From Stappia sp. (lineage in GTDB: Bacteria; Pseudomonadota; Alphaproteobacteria; Rhizobiales; Stappiaceae): a stretch of DNA of 64,000 nt. The translations under genes and the position numbers were made by a program. A model generated the notes under the pieces. It was not told the origin of the DNA. It was given only the letters and a program-made list of their open reading frames with translations, and did no database searches. Below, piece by piece: positions 8,252 through 17,007 of the stretch (position 1 is the first letter of the stretch; each line of letters begins with the position of its first letter). The stretch is from positions 3,781,001 to 3,845,000 of the forward strand of contig NZ_CP157793.1 in the NCBI RefSeq assembly GCF_040110915.1, written 5' to 3'.

Positions 8252-10417
8252 ATGTCACTCAACCGGTCCTTCACCGGCATCGAACGCTGGAGCCTGCGGC
8301 TTCGCATCTTCCTGTTCTTCGCGCTGATCGCCGCCGGCAGCGCGCTCGCCATCGCCGCCGCCCTCGTCTATCTCTCCCGGGGTGGCGCGGCCCCCGATCT
8401 CGACCGGCTGGTGCTCGCCGGTCTCGGCCTGATCGGCGCCACGACCGGGCTGACGCTGTGGGTCTGGATCAAGTTCGACGATCACGTCGCCCGGCCGCTG
8501 ACGAGCCTCGGCGCGAACCTGCGCGCCTCCGTCCATGCCGGCGCCACCCATGAGCTGCCCGAAACCACCGGACGCTATCTCGGCCTGCTGGCGCCGGCCA
8601 TGCGCGAGGCGAGCGCGGCCCTCGCCGAGGCCCAGCGCGACACCGACGCCATCGTCGCCCGCGCCACCGCCGACGCGGAGCGCCAGCGCGCGCGGCTCGA
8701 GGCGGTGCTGCGCGATCTCCAGCAAGGCGTGGTGATCTGCACGCTCACCCACAAGGTCCTGCTCTACAACCGCTTCGCGCAGACCCTGCTCGACCAGGAC
8801 GGCGCCGCCGGCCGCCTTGGTCTCGAACGGCACCTCACGGGGCTGATCGTCGCCCAGCCGCTGCGCCACGGGCTCGACCGGCTGACCCGACGCTTCGCCT
8901 CGGGGCGCCATCGCACGCATCGCGAGGGGCTGTCCGCCCCCTTCGTCAGCGCCACCGCCTCGGGCCGCGACTCCTTGCGCGGACGCATGTCGCTGATCCT
9001 CGACGCGGAGGAAACGGCACCGATCGGTTATGTCGTCACCTTCGACCGCATCACCGACGAACTGGCCGCCGGGATCTGGCGCGACCGTCTGCTGCATGAC
9101 GTGACGCAGGACATGCGCCAGCGGGTGGCGAGCCTCAGCCTCGCCGCGCAGGTGCTGCTGCGCCGCGCCAAGCTGCCACCCGAGGACAACGCCCGTCTCG
9201 CCGGCACGGTGGCCGAGGAAACGCAGGTGCTTGCCGAGCGGCTCGACCGGCTCGATCAGGTGACCGGCGACCTGCTGGCCGGCGCCTGGCCGATGACGGA
9301 TGTCTTTTCCGCGACGCTGGTCGATTGCACCGCCGCGCGGCGCTCGGAAGGACGGGCGCTCGCCGTCGCGCCGGTGGGCGAGGAGGTGTGGCTCGCCTGC
9401 GACAGCGCCTCCGTCGTGGAACTGATGGACCGGCTGCTGAACCGCGTCGCGGTGCACGCCGAGGTGTCCGCCTTCGACCTCGGCGTCCATCGCGACGACG
9501 GGCGCTGCTATCTGGATCTCGCCTGGACCGGCGCCCTGGTGCCGGTCGAGACGCTGGAAGGCTGGCTCGACGAGCCGCTCGACGAGAGTCTCGGCGCCAT
9601 GTCGGGCCGCGATGTGCTGAGCCGGCACAAGACCGAGATCTGGTCCGACCGCACGCCCGACGGCAAGGCCCGCATCCGCCTGCCGCTGACATCGGCCGCC
9701 GACCATGTCGACCGGCCGGAGAAGTCGCCGACGCCGATCCCCGAGCGTCCCGAGTTCTACGATTTCGACCTCTTCGCGCGCGAAACGCCGGCCTCCATCG
9801 AGGATGCGCCGCTCAGGACGCTCTCCTACGTGGTGTTCGACACCGAAACCACCGGGCTGGAGCCCTCGCGCGGCGACGAGATGATTTCGATTGCCGGGGT
9901 GCGGATCGTCAACGGGCGCGTGCTGCGCGGCGAGGTCTTCAACGCCTTCGTCCATCCGGGGCGCAGGATTCCGGTCGCCTCGACACGGGTGCATGGCATC
10001 ACCGACGCCATGGTGGCCGAGGCGCCGCCGCTCGAAACGGTCGTGCCGGAGTTTCACCGCTTCGTCGCCGACAGCGTTCTGGTCGCCCACAATGCGGCCT
10101 TCGACATGACGTTTCTCGCCAAGGACCGCAGCCGCACGGGCGTCGCCTTCGACCAGCCGGTGCTCGACACGGTGTTGCTCGCCGGCCACATCTTCGGCAC
10201 CGCCGAAAGCCTGACGCTGGATGCGCTCGCCGAACGCTTCCAGATCGCCATTCCGCCGGAGGACCGCCACACCGCGCTTGGCGATGCTCTGGCCACGGCG
10301 GAGGTGCTGCGCAAGCTGATCGGCCTGCTGGAACCGCTCGGCGTCACCACGCTCGGCCAGGCGATCGAGGTCTCCAACCGGCAGGTCGCCCTGCGCCGGC
10401 GCCAGAAGGGCTACTGA
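8252..10417 (+). CDS. membrane sensor with kinase-like core fused to a DnaQ-family 3'-5' exonuclease
   Basis: A 721-residue multidomain protein. Two transmembrane helices (about 18-41 and 52-75) have almost no periplasmic loop; a coiled coil (115-155) and a PAS-like segment (155-265) follow. Residues 277-345 resemble a histidine-kinase dimerisation region with H282 in LLHDVTQDM. An ATPase-like region (350-480) lacks clear nucleotide-binding motifs. Residues ~526-700 are a DEDDh exonuclease: D530 and E532 in FDTETTGL, the AHNAAFD motif, and H673/D678 in HTALGD. All exonuclease catalytic residues are present. It could degrade DNA or RNA, or serve as a nucleotide-binding module at the membrane. 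Operonic with the receiver protein 4 bp upstream. Confidence 0.82.
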   Translation: MSLNRSFTGIERWSLRLRIFLFFALIAAGSALAIAAALVYLSRGGAAPDLDRLVLAGLGLIGATTGLTLWVWIKFDDHVARPLTSLGANLRASVHAGATHELPETTGRYLGLLAPAMREASAALAEAQRDTDAIVARATADAERQRARLEAVLRDLQQGVVICTLTHKVLLYNRFAQTLLDQDGAAGRLGLERHLTGLIVAQPLRHGLDRLTRRFASGRHRTHREGLSAPFVSATASGRDSLRGRMSLILDAEETAPIGYVVTFDRITDELAAGIWRDRLLHDVTQDMRQRVASLSLAAQVLLRRAKLPPEDNARLAGTVAEETQVLAERLDRLDQVTGDLLAGAWPMTDVFSATLVDCTAARRSEGRALAVAPVGEEVWLACDSASVVELMDRLLNRVAVHAEVSAFDLGVHRDDGRCYLDLAWTGALVPVETLEGWLDEPLDESLGAMSGRDVLSRHKTEIWSDRTPDGKARIRLPLTSAADHVDRPEKSPTPIPERPEFYDFDLFARETPASIEDAPLRTLSYVVFDTETTGLEPSRGDEMISIAGVRIVNGRVLRGEVFNAFVHPGRRIPVASTRVHGITDAMVAEAPPLETVVPEFHRFVADSVLVAHNAAFDMTFLAKDRSRTGVAFDQPVLDTVLLAGHIFGTAESLTLDALAERFQIAIPPEDRHTALGDALATAEVLRKLIGLLEPLGVTTLGQAIEVSNRQVALRRRQKGY

Positions 10418-10440
10418 GCCGTCACCCGCCCGCCGCCGAC

Positions 10441-10480
10441 CAATGACGACCAATGACGACCAGTGACGACCAGTGACGGC
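10441..10480. repeat. four tandem copies of a 10-bp unit
   Basis: Four consecutive 10-mers: CAATGACGAC twice, CAGTGACGAC once, CAGTGACGGC once. The array lies between the exonuclease-fusion gene (stop at 10417) and the SDR gene. Function unknown; slippage-prone. Confidence 0.85.
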
Positions 10481-10545
10481 TTGACCGGCGCGCGAAGACG
10501 CTGTGTTCTCGTCACCTCCCGCCGCTGGAAAGAAGGTTCACCGAC

Positions 10546-11244
10546 ATGTCGCGTTCCACCGTCGTCGTCACCGGCGCGAACCGGGGCATCGGCCTCGCCC
10601 TGTGCCGCCAGCTTCTCGCACGCGGCGACATGCACCTCGTCGCCGCCTGCCGCCGGCCCGAGGCGGCGGCGGAGCTTCACCGGCTCGGCGAGGACCACGG
10701 CGACCGGCTGGAGATCGTCGCCCTGGATGTGACCGACGCCACCTCGGTGGCCGCCCTGGCCGAAACGCTCGCCGGGCGAACCGTCGACGTTCTGGTCAAC
10801 AACGCCGGCATCAAGGGGCCCTACGAGACGCTCGACGATCTCGACTTCGACGAATGGCTGCGGGAATTCGCGGTGAACACGCTGGCGCCGGTGCGCGTGG
10901 CGCGCGCGCTGCGCGCTTCGCTGCGCACCGCCGCCGTCCCGCGCATCGTGACGATCACCAGCCAGATGGGGTCGCTCGCCCGTCAGACGCGCGGCCATTA
11001 CGCCTATCGCACCTCCAAGGCGGCGGCGAACAAGGCGATGCAGATCCTCGCGCTCGATCTGGAGGACGACGGCATCGCCGTCGTTGCCATGCATCCCGGC
11101 TGGGTGCGCACCGACATGGGCGGGGCGCGGGGCGAGATCTCGGTGGAGGAAAGCGCGGCCGGCATCATCCGGGTGATCGACGCGCTGACGCTCGCCGACA
11201 GCGGCCGCTTTCTCACCTGGCAGGGCCGCGACCACCCCTGGTGA
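10546..11244 (+). CDS. SDR-family NAD(P)-dependent oxidoreductase
   Basis: A 232-residue classical short-chain dehydrogenase/reductase with a Rossmann fold. The cofactor motif TGANRGIG is at residues 9-16, NNAG follows near residue 85, and the catalytic Tyr-xxx-Lys is Y154-x3-K158 in YRTSK. The SQMGS segment supplies the catalytic serine region. The C-terminal MHPGWVRTDMGG is typical of the C-factor/SniffeR-like SDR group. The substrate is unknown. The ATG at 10546 is supported by GAAAGAAGG upstream. It stands alone after a short tandem repeat and converges on the YeeE/YedE gene. Confidence 0.9.
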   Translation: MSRSTVVVTGANRGIGLALCRQLLARGDMHLVAACRRPEAAAELHRLGEDHGDRLEIVALDVTDATSVAALAETLAGRTVDVLVNNAGIKGPYETLDDLDFDEWLREFAVNTLAPVRVARALRASLRTAAVPRIVTITSQMGSLARQTRGHYAYRTSKAAANKAMQILALDLEDDGIAVVAMHPGWVRTDMGGARGEISVEESAAGIIRVIDALTLADSGRFLTWQGRDHPW

Positions 11245-11311
11245 GTGCAGGGGTCACGCCGCGATCGGCTCGCGCGGAAAGATCACGGCGCGATCGGCTC
11301 GCGCAGAAGGA

Positions 11312-12403
11312 TCAAGGCGCGGTCGGCGCGCCGAGCGCGCCGGCCGCGCGCTGTTCGGGCAGGCGATCCACCAGAAGATCGGTGAGCGCGGCGGCCGCCC
11401 ACATGGCGGTGAGCGTCAGCCAGGCAGTGAGGGCGAAGATCGAACCGCCGGTAATCCCCGCCCCGACGGCACAGCCCCCGGCCAGCATGCCGCCGAAGCC
11501 CATCAGCACGGCGCCGGCGATGTAGCGGCGCATCGAGCGCCCGCCCTCGAAGCCCTGCAGCGTCCACTCGCGCGCCAGCAGCGCGGCCAGCGCGGAGCCG
11601 AGGAACACGCCCGGCACCAGCCCGATGTCGAAGTCGAGCTTGCTCCCGGGAAGCGACAGAACGCTCATCAAGGTATCCGCCGACGGCCCCGTGAAGGTCA
11701 TGCTCTTGACCGTCATCGGCTCGAACGCCTGGATCGAGAGCTGATAGGTGAACCACCAGCCGGCCGCGACCGTCGCGCCGACGCCCGCCGCGCCGAGCCA
11801 TCCCCAGGGGCCCAACCCGGCACGCACCGCGAAGACCACGGCGCCGGAGAGAAACAGCAGGCCGATCACCGGCCCGGCCTGCGCGCCGAGGCCGAGCGCC
11901 TGCAGGAGATCGAGATTTTCCCTTCCGCCGACGGTCCAGGCCCGGGCGAGCGCATCGCGCAGCGGCGAGAGAATGCCGTGGATCGAGGCTTCCGCCGTCA
12001 CCGCGAAGATCAGCCCCGACAGCAGCGCCCGCAGGTTTCCCGTCGCCGAGAGAACCAGCAGGCGGCTCGCGCAGCCACGCGCCAGCACCATGCCGATCCC
12101 GAACAGGGCCCCGCCGATCAGCGCCCCGGAAATCGATCCGCGCGCGGCGAACTGGCGCGCTTCCGACAGATCGACGATCCGGAGCTGGATCAGCGCCTGG
12201 GTGAGAAAGACCGCAATGGTGAAGGTGATCAGCCAGACCGCGACCTTGACGCCGATGGCGCCGCGCGCGAACTCGATCACGGCGGCGCGCAGGCAAAAGC
12301 GGCTGCGCTGCGCGAAGATCCCGAAGGCGATGCCGATGGCCAGACCGCCCAGCGCCGAGGTGCCGGCCTCGCCGAAGGCGTCGAACAGTCCCGTGAGATC
12401 CAT
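11312..12403 (-). CDS. YeeE/YedE-family thiosulfate/sulfur-compound transporter
   Basis: A 363-residue integral membrane protein with about nine to ten helices, made of two sulfur-transport repeats. Each repeat has the family cysteines: RSRFCLRA near residue 35, MVLARGCASR near 110, and the second-half GGMLAGGCAVGAG near 310. These cysteines relay thiosulfate or related sulfur species across the inner membrane in characterised YeeE. Only one polypeptide carries both halves; no TusA-like or rhodanese gene adjoins it. A perfect ATTC-N8-GAAT palindrome 29 bp upstream suggests control by an SqrR/BigR-type persulfide sensor. It converges on the SDR gene. Confidence 0.9.
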   Translation of the reverse strand: MDLTGLFDAFGEAGTSALGGLAIGIAFGIFAQRSRFCLRAAVIEFARGAIGVKVAVWLITFTIAVFLTQALIQLRIVDLSEARQFAARGSISGALIGGALFGIGMVLARGCASRLLVLSATGNLRALLSGLIFAVTAEASIHGILSPLRDALARAWTVGGRENLDLLQALGLGAQAGPVIGLLFLSGAVVFAVRAGLGPWGWLGAAGVGATVAAGWWFTYQLSIQAFEPMTVKSMTFTGPSADTLMSVLSLPGSKLDFDIGLVPGVFLGSALAALLAREWTLQGFEGGRSMRRYIAGAVLMGFGGMLAGGCAVGAGITGGSIFALTAWLTLTAMWAAAALTDLLVDRLPEQRAAGALGAPTAP

Positions 12404-12431
12404 GACAGCGCGCCCCGACCAGCCCGACGAA

Positions 12432-12455
12432 AGATATTCAGACTTGTGAATATCT
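12432..12455 (-). promoter_or_regulatory. persulfide-sensor (SqrR/BigR-type) operator upstream of YeeE/YedE
   Basis: AGATATTCA and TGAATATCT form a perfect 9-bp inverted repeat with a 6-bp spacer. Inside it is ATTC-N8-GAAT (12436-12451), the consensus reported for SqrR of Rhodobacter capsulatus and close to BigR sites. It sits 29-52 bp before the start codon of a sulfur transporter, exactly where a repressor should act. The regulator gene itself is not in the window. Confidence 0.7.
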
Positions 12456-12474
12456 CGACCGCTGCACGCCCGCC

Positions 12475-12488
12475 TTGATCTCGCTCAA
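12475..12488. promoter_or_regulatory. FNR/FixK-like site upstream of YeeE/YedE
   Basis: TTGAT-N4-CTCAA matches the FNR/FixK consensus TTGAT-N4-ATCAA with one mismatch, about 72 bp before the YeeE/YedE start and 20 bp beyond the persulfide operator. It could add oxygen control to the same promoter, or belong to the region beyond the M48 gene end. One site by eye is weak evidence. Confidence 0.35.
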
Positions 12489-12528
12489 GCGACGGGGGGC
12501 GCGCGCGGGTCCGGGAGGACGGGCGGCG

Positions 12529-14007
12529 TCAGTCCACCACCAGCTTGAGCGGCGTGCCGGCGGGGATCACCTCGCCGGGCTGCACCTGGTTGAGGATGGA
12601 GAAAAGCTCCAGCCGGCGTCCGGCCTCCACGCCGCTCATCCCGACCGCGAGACGTTCGGGCGTGTCGCCCTGATCCGCGCGGATGATCTTGATGCGCAAG
12701 GGCCGCAGCCGCGCCCGTTCGGTGGGCGTGAGCTGGCGGAAGCTGTCGACGGTCGCCTGATAGTCGCGCGCGAAGCGCTCGCCGCCGGCGCGCGAGGCGA
12801 AGATGAAGCGATAGCCCGTGCGCCCGATGCGCACCACGGCGATGCGGAACGTCCAGCCATCGGTGACGGCGGCGGCGGTGACGGCGGGCAGGCCGTTGAC
12901 CGTCTCCTCGCGCACGCTGTCGCGCACCAGCCCGTTGATCCAGCCGCTGGTCATATAATCGACGAGCGAGGGAAAATCGCTGAGGTCGGCGCCGTCGAAG
13001 CGCAGCGCCGTGCCCCGGTCGTTACTCGCGAGCACCGCCTCAGGCGAGTTCTCCAGCCGGTAGCCGTTGGGCACCGTGAAGCTGATCCCCAGCGCCTTGT
13101 GCAGGAAGGAGCGCCCGCGAATGAAGCCTTCCAGCGGATCGTCACCATAGAGCATGCCGTCGATCTTGGTCAGATAGGCGTCGCGGTCGCGCTCGCCGAG
13201 CCCCGGCGCGCCGACCTGACGCGCCGCGCGCACCGCCGTCTGCACCCGCTCCGGCGTCGTGGGATGCGAGGAGAGGAAATCCGGCGCGCTCGAGGTGTCG
13301 CCCTGCGCGCTCTGATAGGCGGCGAAGCGCCCCATCACCGTCAGGAAGCGCGCCGCGGCGAAGGGATCGTAGCGCGCGCGCGCCAGCGTGCGCACGCCGA
13401 CCGCATCGGCCTCCAGTTCCTGGATCTGCGAGAACCGCGCGAAGGACAGCTGCGAGGAGACGATTGCCGCGCGCGCCTGTTCGGGATCGCGGACCACATT
13501 GCCGAGCACCCGGCCGGCGAGTTCCGTCGCCTCGGCGCGCTGCTGGCGCTTGATCGCGTGGCTCGCGGTGACATGCGCCATTTCATGCGCCAGCACGGCG
13601 GCGACTTCCGACGTGTCGGTGGCGAGCGCCAGCAGGCCGCGCGTCACATAGAGATAGCCGCCGGGCAGCGCGAAGGCATTGACCGCCGGCGAGTTGAGAA
13701 TGGTGATCCGGTACTTCTGGGACGGGTCGTCGGAGGCCTCGACCAGCCGGCCGACGACCTGCGCCACGGCACGCTCCGCGCCGCGATTCTCATAGACGCC
13801 GCCATAGGTCGCGACCACGCGCGGATGTTCGCGCGCGCCGATATCCGCCATGACGCCGGGGCGCAGCGTGCCAGGGGTCGCCGTGCCGATGTCGATGGGC
13901 GAATTGCCGGAAATCTGGCAGCCCGACAAGGCGAGCGCGGCCAGCGCGACGGTCGCGAGCCGGCGTCCATGCCTTGCCAGACATTCGGAGAACGGAAAGC
14001 TGATCAC
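12529..14007 (-). CDS. M48-family zinc metalloprotease lipoprotein
   Basis: A 492-residue exported protease of the BepA/YfgC-like M48 group, expected to act on outer-membrane or periplasmic proteins. The lipobox LSGC puts the lipidated cysteine at C30. The zinc motif HEMAH is at 141-145, and the third ligand is the Glu of QELEADAVG about 55 residues later. HPTTPERV is the conserved C-terminal catalytic-domain motif. The second half ends with a LysM-like segment (DTPERLAVGMSG...). The start is GTG at 14007, which overlaps the stop of the upstream gene (GTGA), so the two are translationally coupled. Confidence 0.9.
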   Translation of the reverse strand: MISFPFSECLARHGRRLATVALAALALSGCQISGNSPIDIGTATPGTLRPGVMADIGAREHPRVVATYGGVYENRGAERAVAQVVGRLVEASDDPSQKYRITILNSPAVNAFALPGGYLYVTRGLLALATDTSEVAAVLAHEMAHVTASHAIKRQQRAEATELAGRVLGNVVRDPEQARAAIVSSQLSFARFSQIQELEADAVGVRTLARARYDPFAAARFLTVMGRFAAYQSAQGDTSSAPDFLSSHPTTPERVQTAVRAARQVGAPGLGERDRDAYLTKIDGMLYGDDPLEGFIRGRSFLHKALGISFTVPNGYRLENSPEAVLASNDRGTALRFDGADLSDFPSLVDYMTSGWINGLVRDSVREETVNGLPAVTAAAVTDGWTFRIAVVRIGRTGYRFIFASRAGGERFARDYQATVDSFRQLTPTERARLRPLRIKIIRADQGDTPERLAVGMSGVEAGRRLELFSILNQVQPGEVIPAGTPLKLVVD

Positions 14008-14834
14008 CGGCTTTGGCCATCCTTGTCGAGCCGCTCGATCTGGGCAGGGTGACGGAGATCGATCAGCGGGCCCCGGTCCTGCCGGAGCACGCCTCTGACC
14101 CGAATAGCTGCCCCTTCCAGGGACCGCGCGTCAAGCCCGGCGGCCGCGAAATCGGCGATGCGACGGCTGTCGACGGTCGCGGTGAAGTCGCGCGACCAGC
14201 GCCGTCCGAAGTTCAGATAGAGCGTGCGGGACGTTTCGCCCACCGACAGCACCCGCCCGGTGACCAGCGTGTACTGGCCGACACGCGCGGCAAGCGCGCG
14301 CGGGCGATGCGCCGACCACACGCGCTCGCGCGCCCACAGGCCGGCCCGCGCGGCGCGCGCGGCGCGTTCGGCGGCAAACAGCGGCGCGAGACAGGCGGGC
14401 GTCGCCCGGCGCGGCGCGACGATCGCGCGGCCCGCCGCGACCTCTTCGTGGGCGAGCCACATGCCGGTCGGCTCGCTTCGAAGGTGACCGATCCGCCGCC
14501 CCCAGCGGTCGGGCGCCTCGTCGAGCGCGAGAAAGGTCATCGCGCGCGCCGCGCCCTGCACTCCGGCACCGGGCTTTCCAGAAACCGAGACCGGCACATG
14601 CAGCTCGCCCTGCCGATAGAGCCGGCCGGCAGGATCGGCGAGATCGCCCGTCTCGGTGCGCGGCGTGAGCACCAGCACCTCGGCGGAGCCGCGCGCGCCG
14701 CTCACCTCGGGCAGACAGGCCGGCGGCAGCGCCTGGGCGGCGAGCGGAGCCGCGCCCGTCAACGCACCCGCGATCACCACGCCACGGCCCACGACCGCGA
14801 GCCAAGTGCGCAAGGATGAGGCGAAATGGCGCAT
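14004..14834 (-). CDS. thermonuclease (SNase)-like exported protein
   Basis: A 276-residue protein with a cleavable signal peptide (about residues 12-36, ending AQA). The central part looks like a diverged staphylococcal-nuclease fold: DRWGRRIGHL, LAHEEVAAGRAIV and the AERAARAARAGLWA helix are characteristic. The SNase catalytic arginines and aspartates are not all recognisable, so nuclease activity is doubtful. The C-terminal 80 residues form a second beta-rich OB-like segment with YLNFGRRWSRDFTA. Its stop overlaps the GTG start of the M48 protease gene; together they look like a periplasmic quality-control pair, which is inference. The start codon lacks a strong ribosome site. Confidence 0.7.
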   Translation of the reverse strand: MRHFASSLRTWLAVVGRGVVIAGALTGAAPLAAQALPPACLPEVSGARGSAEVLVLTPRTETGDLADPAGRLYRQGELHVPVSVSGKPGAGVQGAARAMTFLALDEAPDRWGRRIGHLRSEPTGMWLAHEEVAAGRAIVAPRRATPACLAPLFAAERAARAARAGLWARERVWSAHRPRALAARVGQYTLVTGRVLSVGETSRTLYLNFGRRWSRDFTATVDSRRIADFAAAGLDARSLEGAAIRVRGVLRQDRGPLIDLRHPAQIERLDKDGQSR

Positions 14835-14924
14835 GACACGATCCCGGGACCTGAAGGATCTCCGTCTTCGCGCAATTGTTTGGCGGGACTGCGGCGAAGC
14901 TCAAGGCCCGCCGCGCGTCTCCGA

Positions 14925-16262
14925 TCAGGCCGCGACGGCAGTTGCCAGCGCGCTGTCGATGGCGCCGGCGAGCTTGTCGACCAGTTCGCCGACCTGCGCC
15001 TCCTCCAGAATGAAGGGCGGCGCGAGCAGCACGTGGTCGCCCGACCGGCCGTCGATGGTGCCGCCCATGGGATAGCAGATCAGCCCGTTGGCGAAGGCCG
15101 CCTTCTTGATGGTGGCGTTGAGCCGGCATGCGGGATCGAAGGGCGCCTTGCTCTCCCGGTCCGCGACGAGTTCCAGCCCGAGGAACATCCCCCGGCCGCG
15201 AATGTCGCCGACATGGGGATGCTGGCCGAACCGCTCGACGAGCGCGGCCTTGAGCGTGTCGCCCATGGCGCCGGCGCGCGCCACGAGACCGCGCTCGACC
15301 AGCGCGGTGACCACCGCCCGGCCGGCGGCCGCCGCCGCCGGGTGTCCGATATAGGTGTGACCGTGCTGGAAGAAGCCGGTGCCCTCCTCGATGGCGCGGT
15401 AGATCTCGGCCGAACACAGCATCGCGCCAATCGGCTGATAGCCCGCGCCCAGCCCCTTGGCGATGCACAGGATGTCGGGCGCGACCCCGTCCGCCTCGCA
15501 GGCGAAGAGATGGCCCGTGCGGCCCATGCCGCACATGACCTCATCGAGAATGAGCAGCACGCCGTGGCGGTCGCAGATCTCGCGGATGCGCCTGAAGTAG
15601 CCCGGCACCGCCGGCACCGCGCCGAGCGTGGCGCCGACCACCGGTTCGGCGATGAAGGCGGCGACCGTCTCCGGACCGAGCCGCAGGATCTCCGCCTCGA
15701 GCTCGTCGGCGACGCGCCGGCCGTAGTCTTCCGCGCTCTCGCCGTCGGCCTGTCCGCGATAGGCGTAGCAGGGCGCAATATGCGACATTTCCACCAGCAT
15801 CGGCTGGAAGGGCTCGCGCCGCCACATGTTGCCGCCCGCCGACAGGGCGCCGAGCGTGTTGCCGTGATAGCTCTGCCGGCGCGCGATGATGCGCGCGCGG
15901 CCCGGCTCGCCGCGCTCCAGGTGATACTGGCGCGCCAGCTTGAGTGCGGCCTCCGTCGCCTCCGACCCGCCGGAGACGAGATAGACCCGATCCAGCCCCT
16001 CCGGCGCATGGGCGATCAGCAGATCGGCCAGATCCTCCGCCGGTCCGTTGGTGAAGAAGCCGGTGTGCGCGAAGGCGATGGCGTCGAGCTGTGCCTTCAC
16101 CGCCTCGGTGACGGCCTGGTCGGAATGGCCGAGGCAGGAGACCGCCGCACCGCCGGAGGCATCGAGATAGCGCTTGCCCGTGTCGTCGACGATGTAGCAG
16201 CCGTCGCCCTTCACGGCGCGGGGCGGACGCATGGCGGTGTGGCGGGGGAAGATATGGGTCAT
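14925..16262 (-). CDS. class III PLP-dependent aminotransferase
   Basis: A 445-residue fold-type I, class III aminotransferase (omega-amino acid / diaminobutyrate-pyruvate type). The PLP-binding lysine is K269 in CIAKGLGAGYQP, preceded by the ILDEVMCGMGRTG strand that supplies the ring-binding aspartate; VSGGSEATEAALKLAR forms the phosphate cup. The specific amine donor cannot be read from sequence. The ATG at 16262 was chosen because MTHIFPRHT is the usual start of this group; a TTG at 16328 extends the frame. It is downstream of the LysE-type gene on the same strand, about 100 bp away. Confidence 0.9.
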   Translation of the reverse strand: MTHIFPRHTAMRPPRAVKGDGCYIVDDTGKRYLDASGGAAVSCLGHSDQAVTEAVKAQLDAIAFAHTGFFTNGPAEDLADLLIAHAPEGLDRVYLVSGGSEATEAALKLARQYHLERGEPGRARIIARRQSYHGNTLGALSAGGNMWRREPFQPMLVEMSHIAPCYAYRGQADGESAEDYGRRVADELEAEILRLGPETVAAFIAEPVVGATLGAVPAVPGYFRRIREICDRHGVLLILDEVMCGMGRTGHLFACEADGVAPDILCIAKGLGAGYQPIGAMLCSAEIYRAIEEGTGFFQHGHTYIGHPAAAAAGRAVVTALVERGLVARAGAMGDTLKAALVERFGQHPHVGDIRGRGMFLGLELVADRESKAPFDPACRLNATIKKAAFANGLICYPMGGTIDGRSGDHVLLAPPFILEEAQVGELVDKLAGAIDSALATAVAA

Positions 16263-16362
16263 GGTCTGGATCTTCGGAGGTGGTGTGTCGCCGGTCGTCG
16301 CGGGCCGGCACGCCGTTTCGGGGGTCAAAGCCCCCGGTCGCGAGGGAAGACGGCGGGCGGCG

Positions 16363-17007
16363 TCACGACCGTGCCGTCATCAGGATCTTGAGGGCGAAGC
16401 CGCCGATCACGCCGGCGAACAGCCAGTCGACCGCCCGCAGCACGCGCGGCGCGCGCCGCAGCGACGTCGACAATCCGTCCGCCATCATGACCATCGCCAC
16501 GCAGAAGGGAAGCGAAACCGCGACCATATAGAGCCCGAGAAAGATCATCTTTCCGGCCGCGTCGGGATCGTTGGTGGCGACGAATTGCGGCAGAAAGGTG
16601 AGAAAGAAGAGAATGATCTTCGGATTGAGCAGATTGACCGTCACGCCGGTGAGAAACGCCCGGCGAAGCGGCACGCTCCGCGTGCGCGGCGCGGCCTGCA
16701 CGGAAAAGGCCGAGCCCTTGCGCACGCTCTGCACGGCAAGCCACAGCAGATAGAGCGCCCCGGCCACCTTGAGCACGAAAAACGCCTCCGCCGAGGCGGC
16801 CAGCAGCGCCGACAGGCCGAAGGCGACGAGCAGCGTATGCACCACATTGCCGGCGAGCGCGCCCAGCATCGAGGCCATTCCGGCGGCGCGCCCCTGCGAC
16901 AGGGCCCGACTGACGAACAGCGTCATGTCCGGTCCGGGCGTCAGCACCAGCACCACGCAGGCGAGCGTGAAGGTCGCGAGCGTTGCGGCGTCGGGCACGA
17001 ACATCAT
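16363..17007 (-). CDS. LysE/RhtB-family amino-acid exporter
   Basis: A 214-residue inner-membrane protein with six helices of the LysE/RhtB family. The signature TPGPDMTLFVSRALSQGRAAG (split here: TPGPDMTLF near residue 24 and LSQGRAAGM near 38) and the later NLLNPKIILFFLTFLPQF are typical. Members export homoserine, threonine, leucine or other amino acids. AAGGAG lies 7 bp before the ATG at 17007. Its start overlaps the stop of the upstream isomerase gene by ATGA, showing translational coupling. A nearby aminotransferase on the same strand suggests an amino-acid theme, but the substrate is unknown. Confidence 0.9.
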   Translation of the reverse strand: MMFVPDAATLATFTLACVVLVLTPGPDMTLFVSRALSQGRAAGMASMLGALAGNVVHTLLVAFGLSALLAASAEAFFVLKVAGALYLLWLAVQSVRKGSAFSVQAAPRTRSVPLRRAFLTGVTVNLLNPKIILFFLTFLPQFVATNDPDAAGKMIFLGLYMVAVSLPFCVAMVMMADGLSTSLRRAPRVLRAVDWLFAGVIGGFALKILMTARS

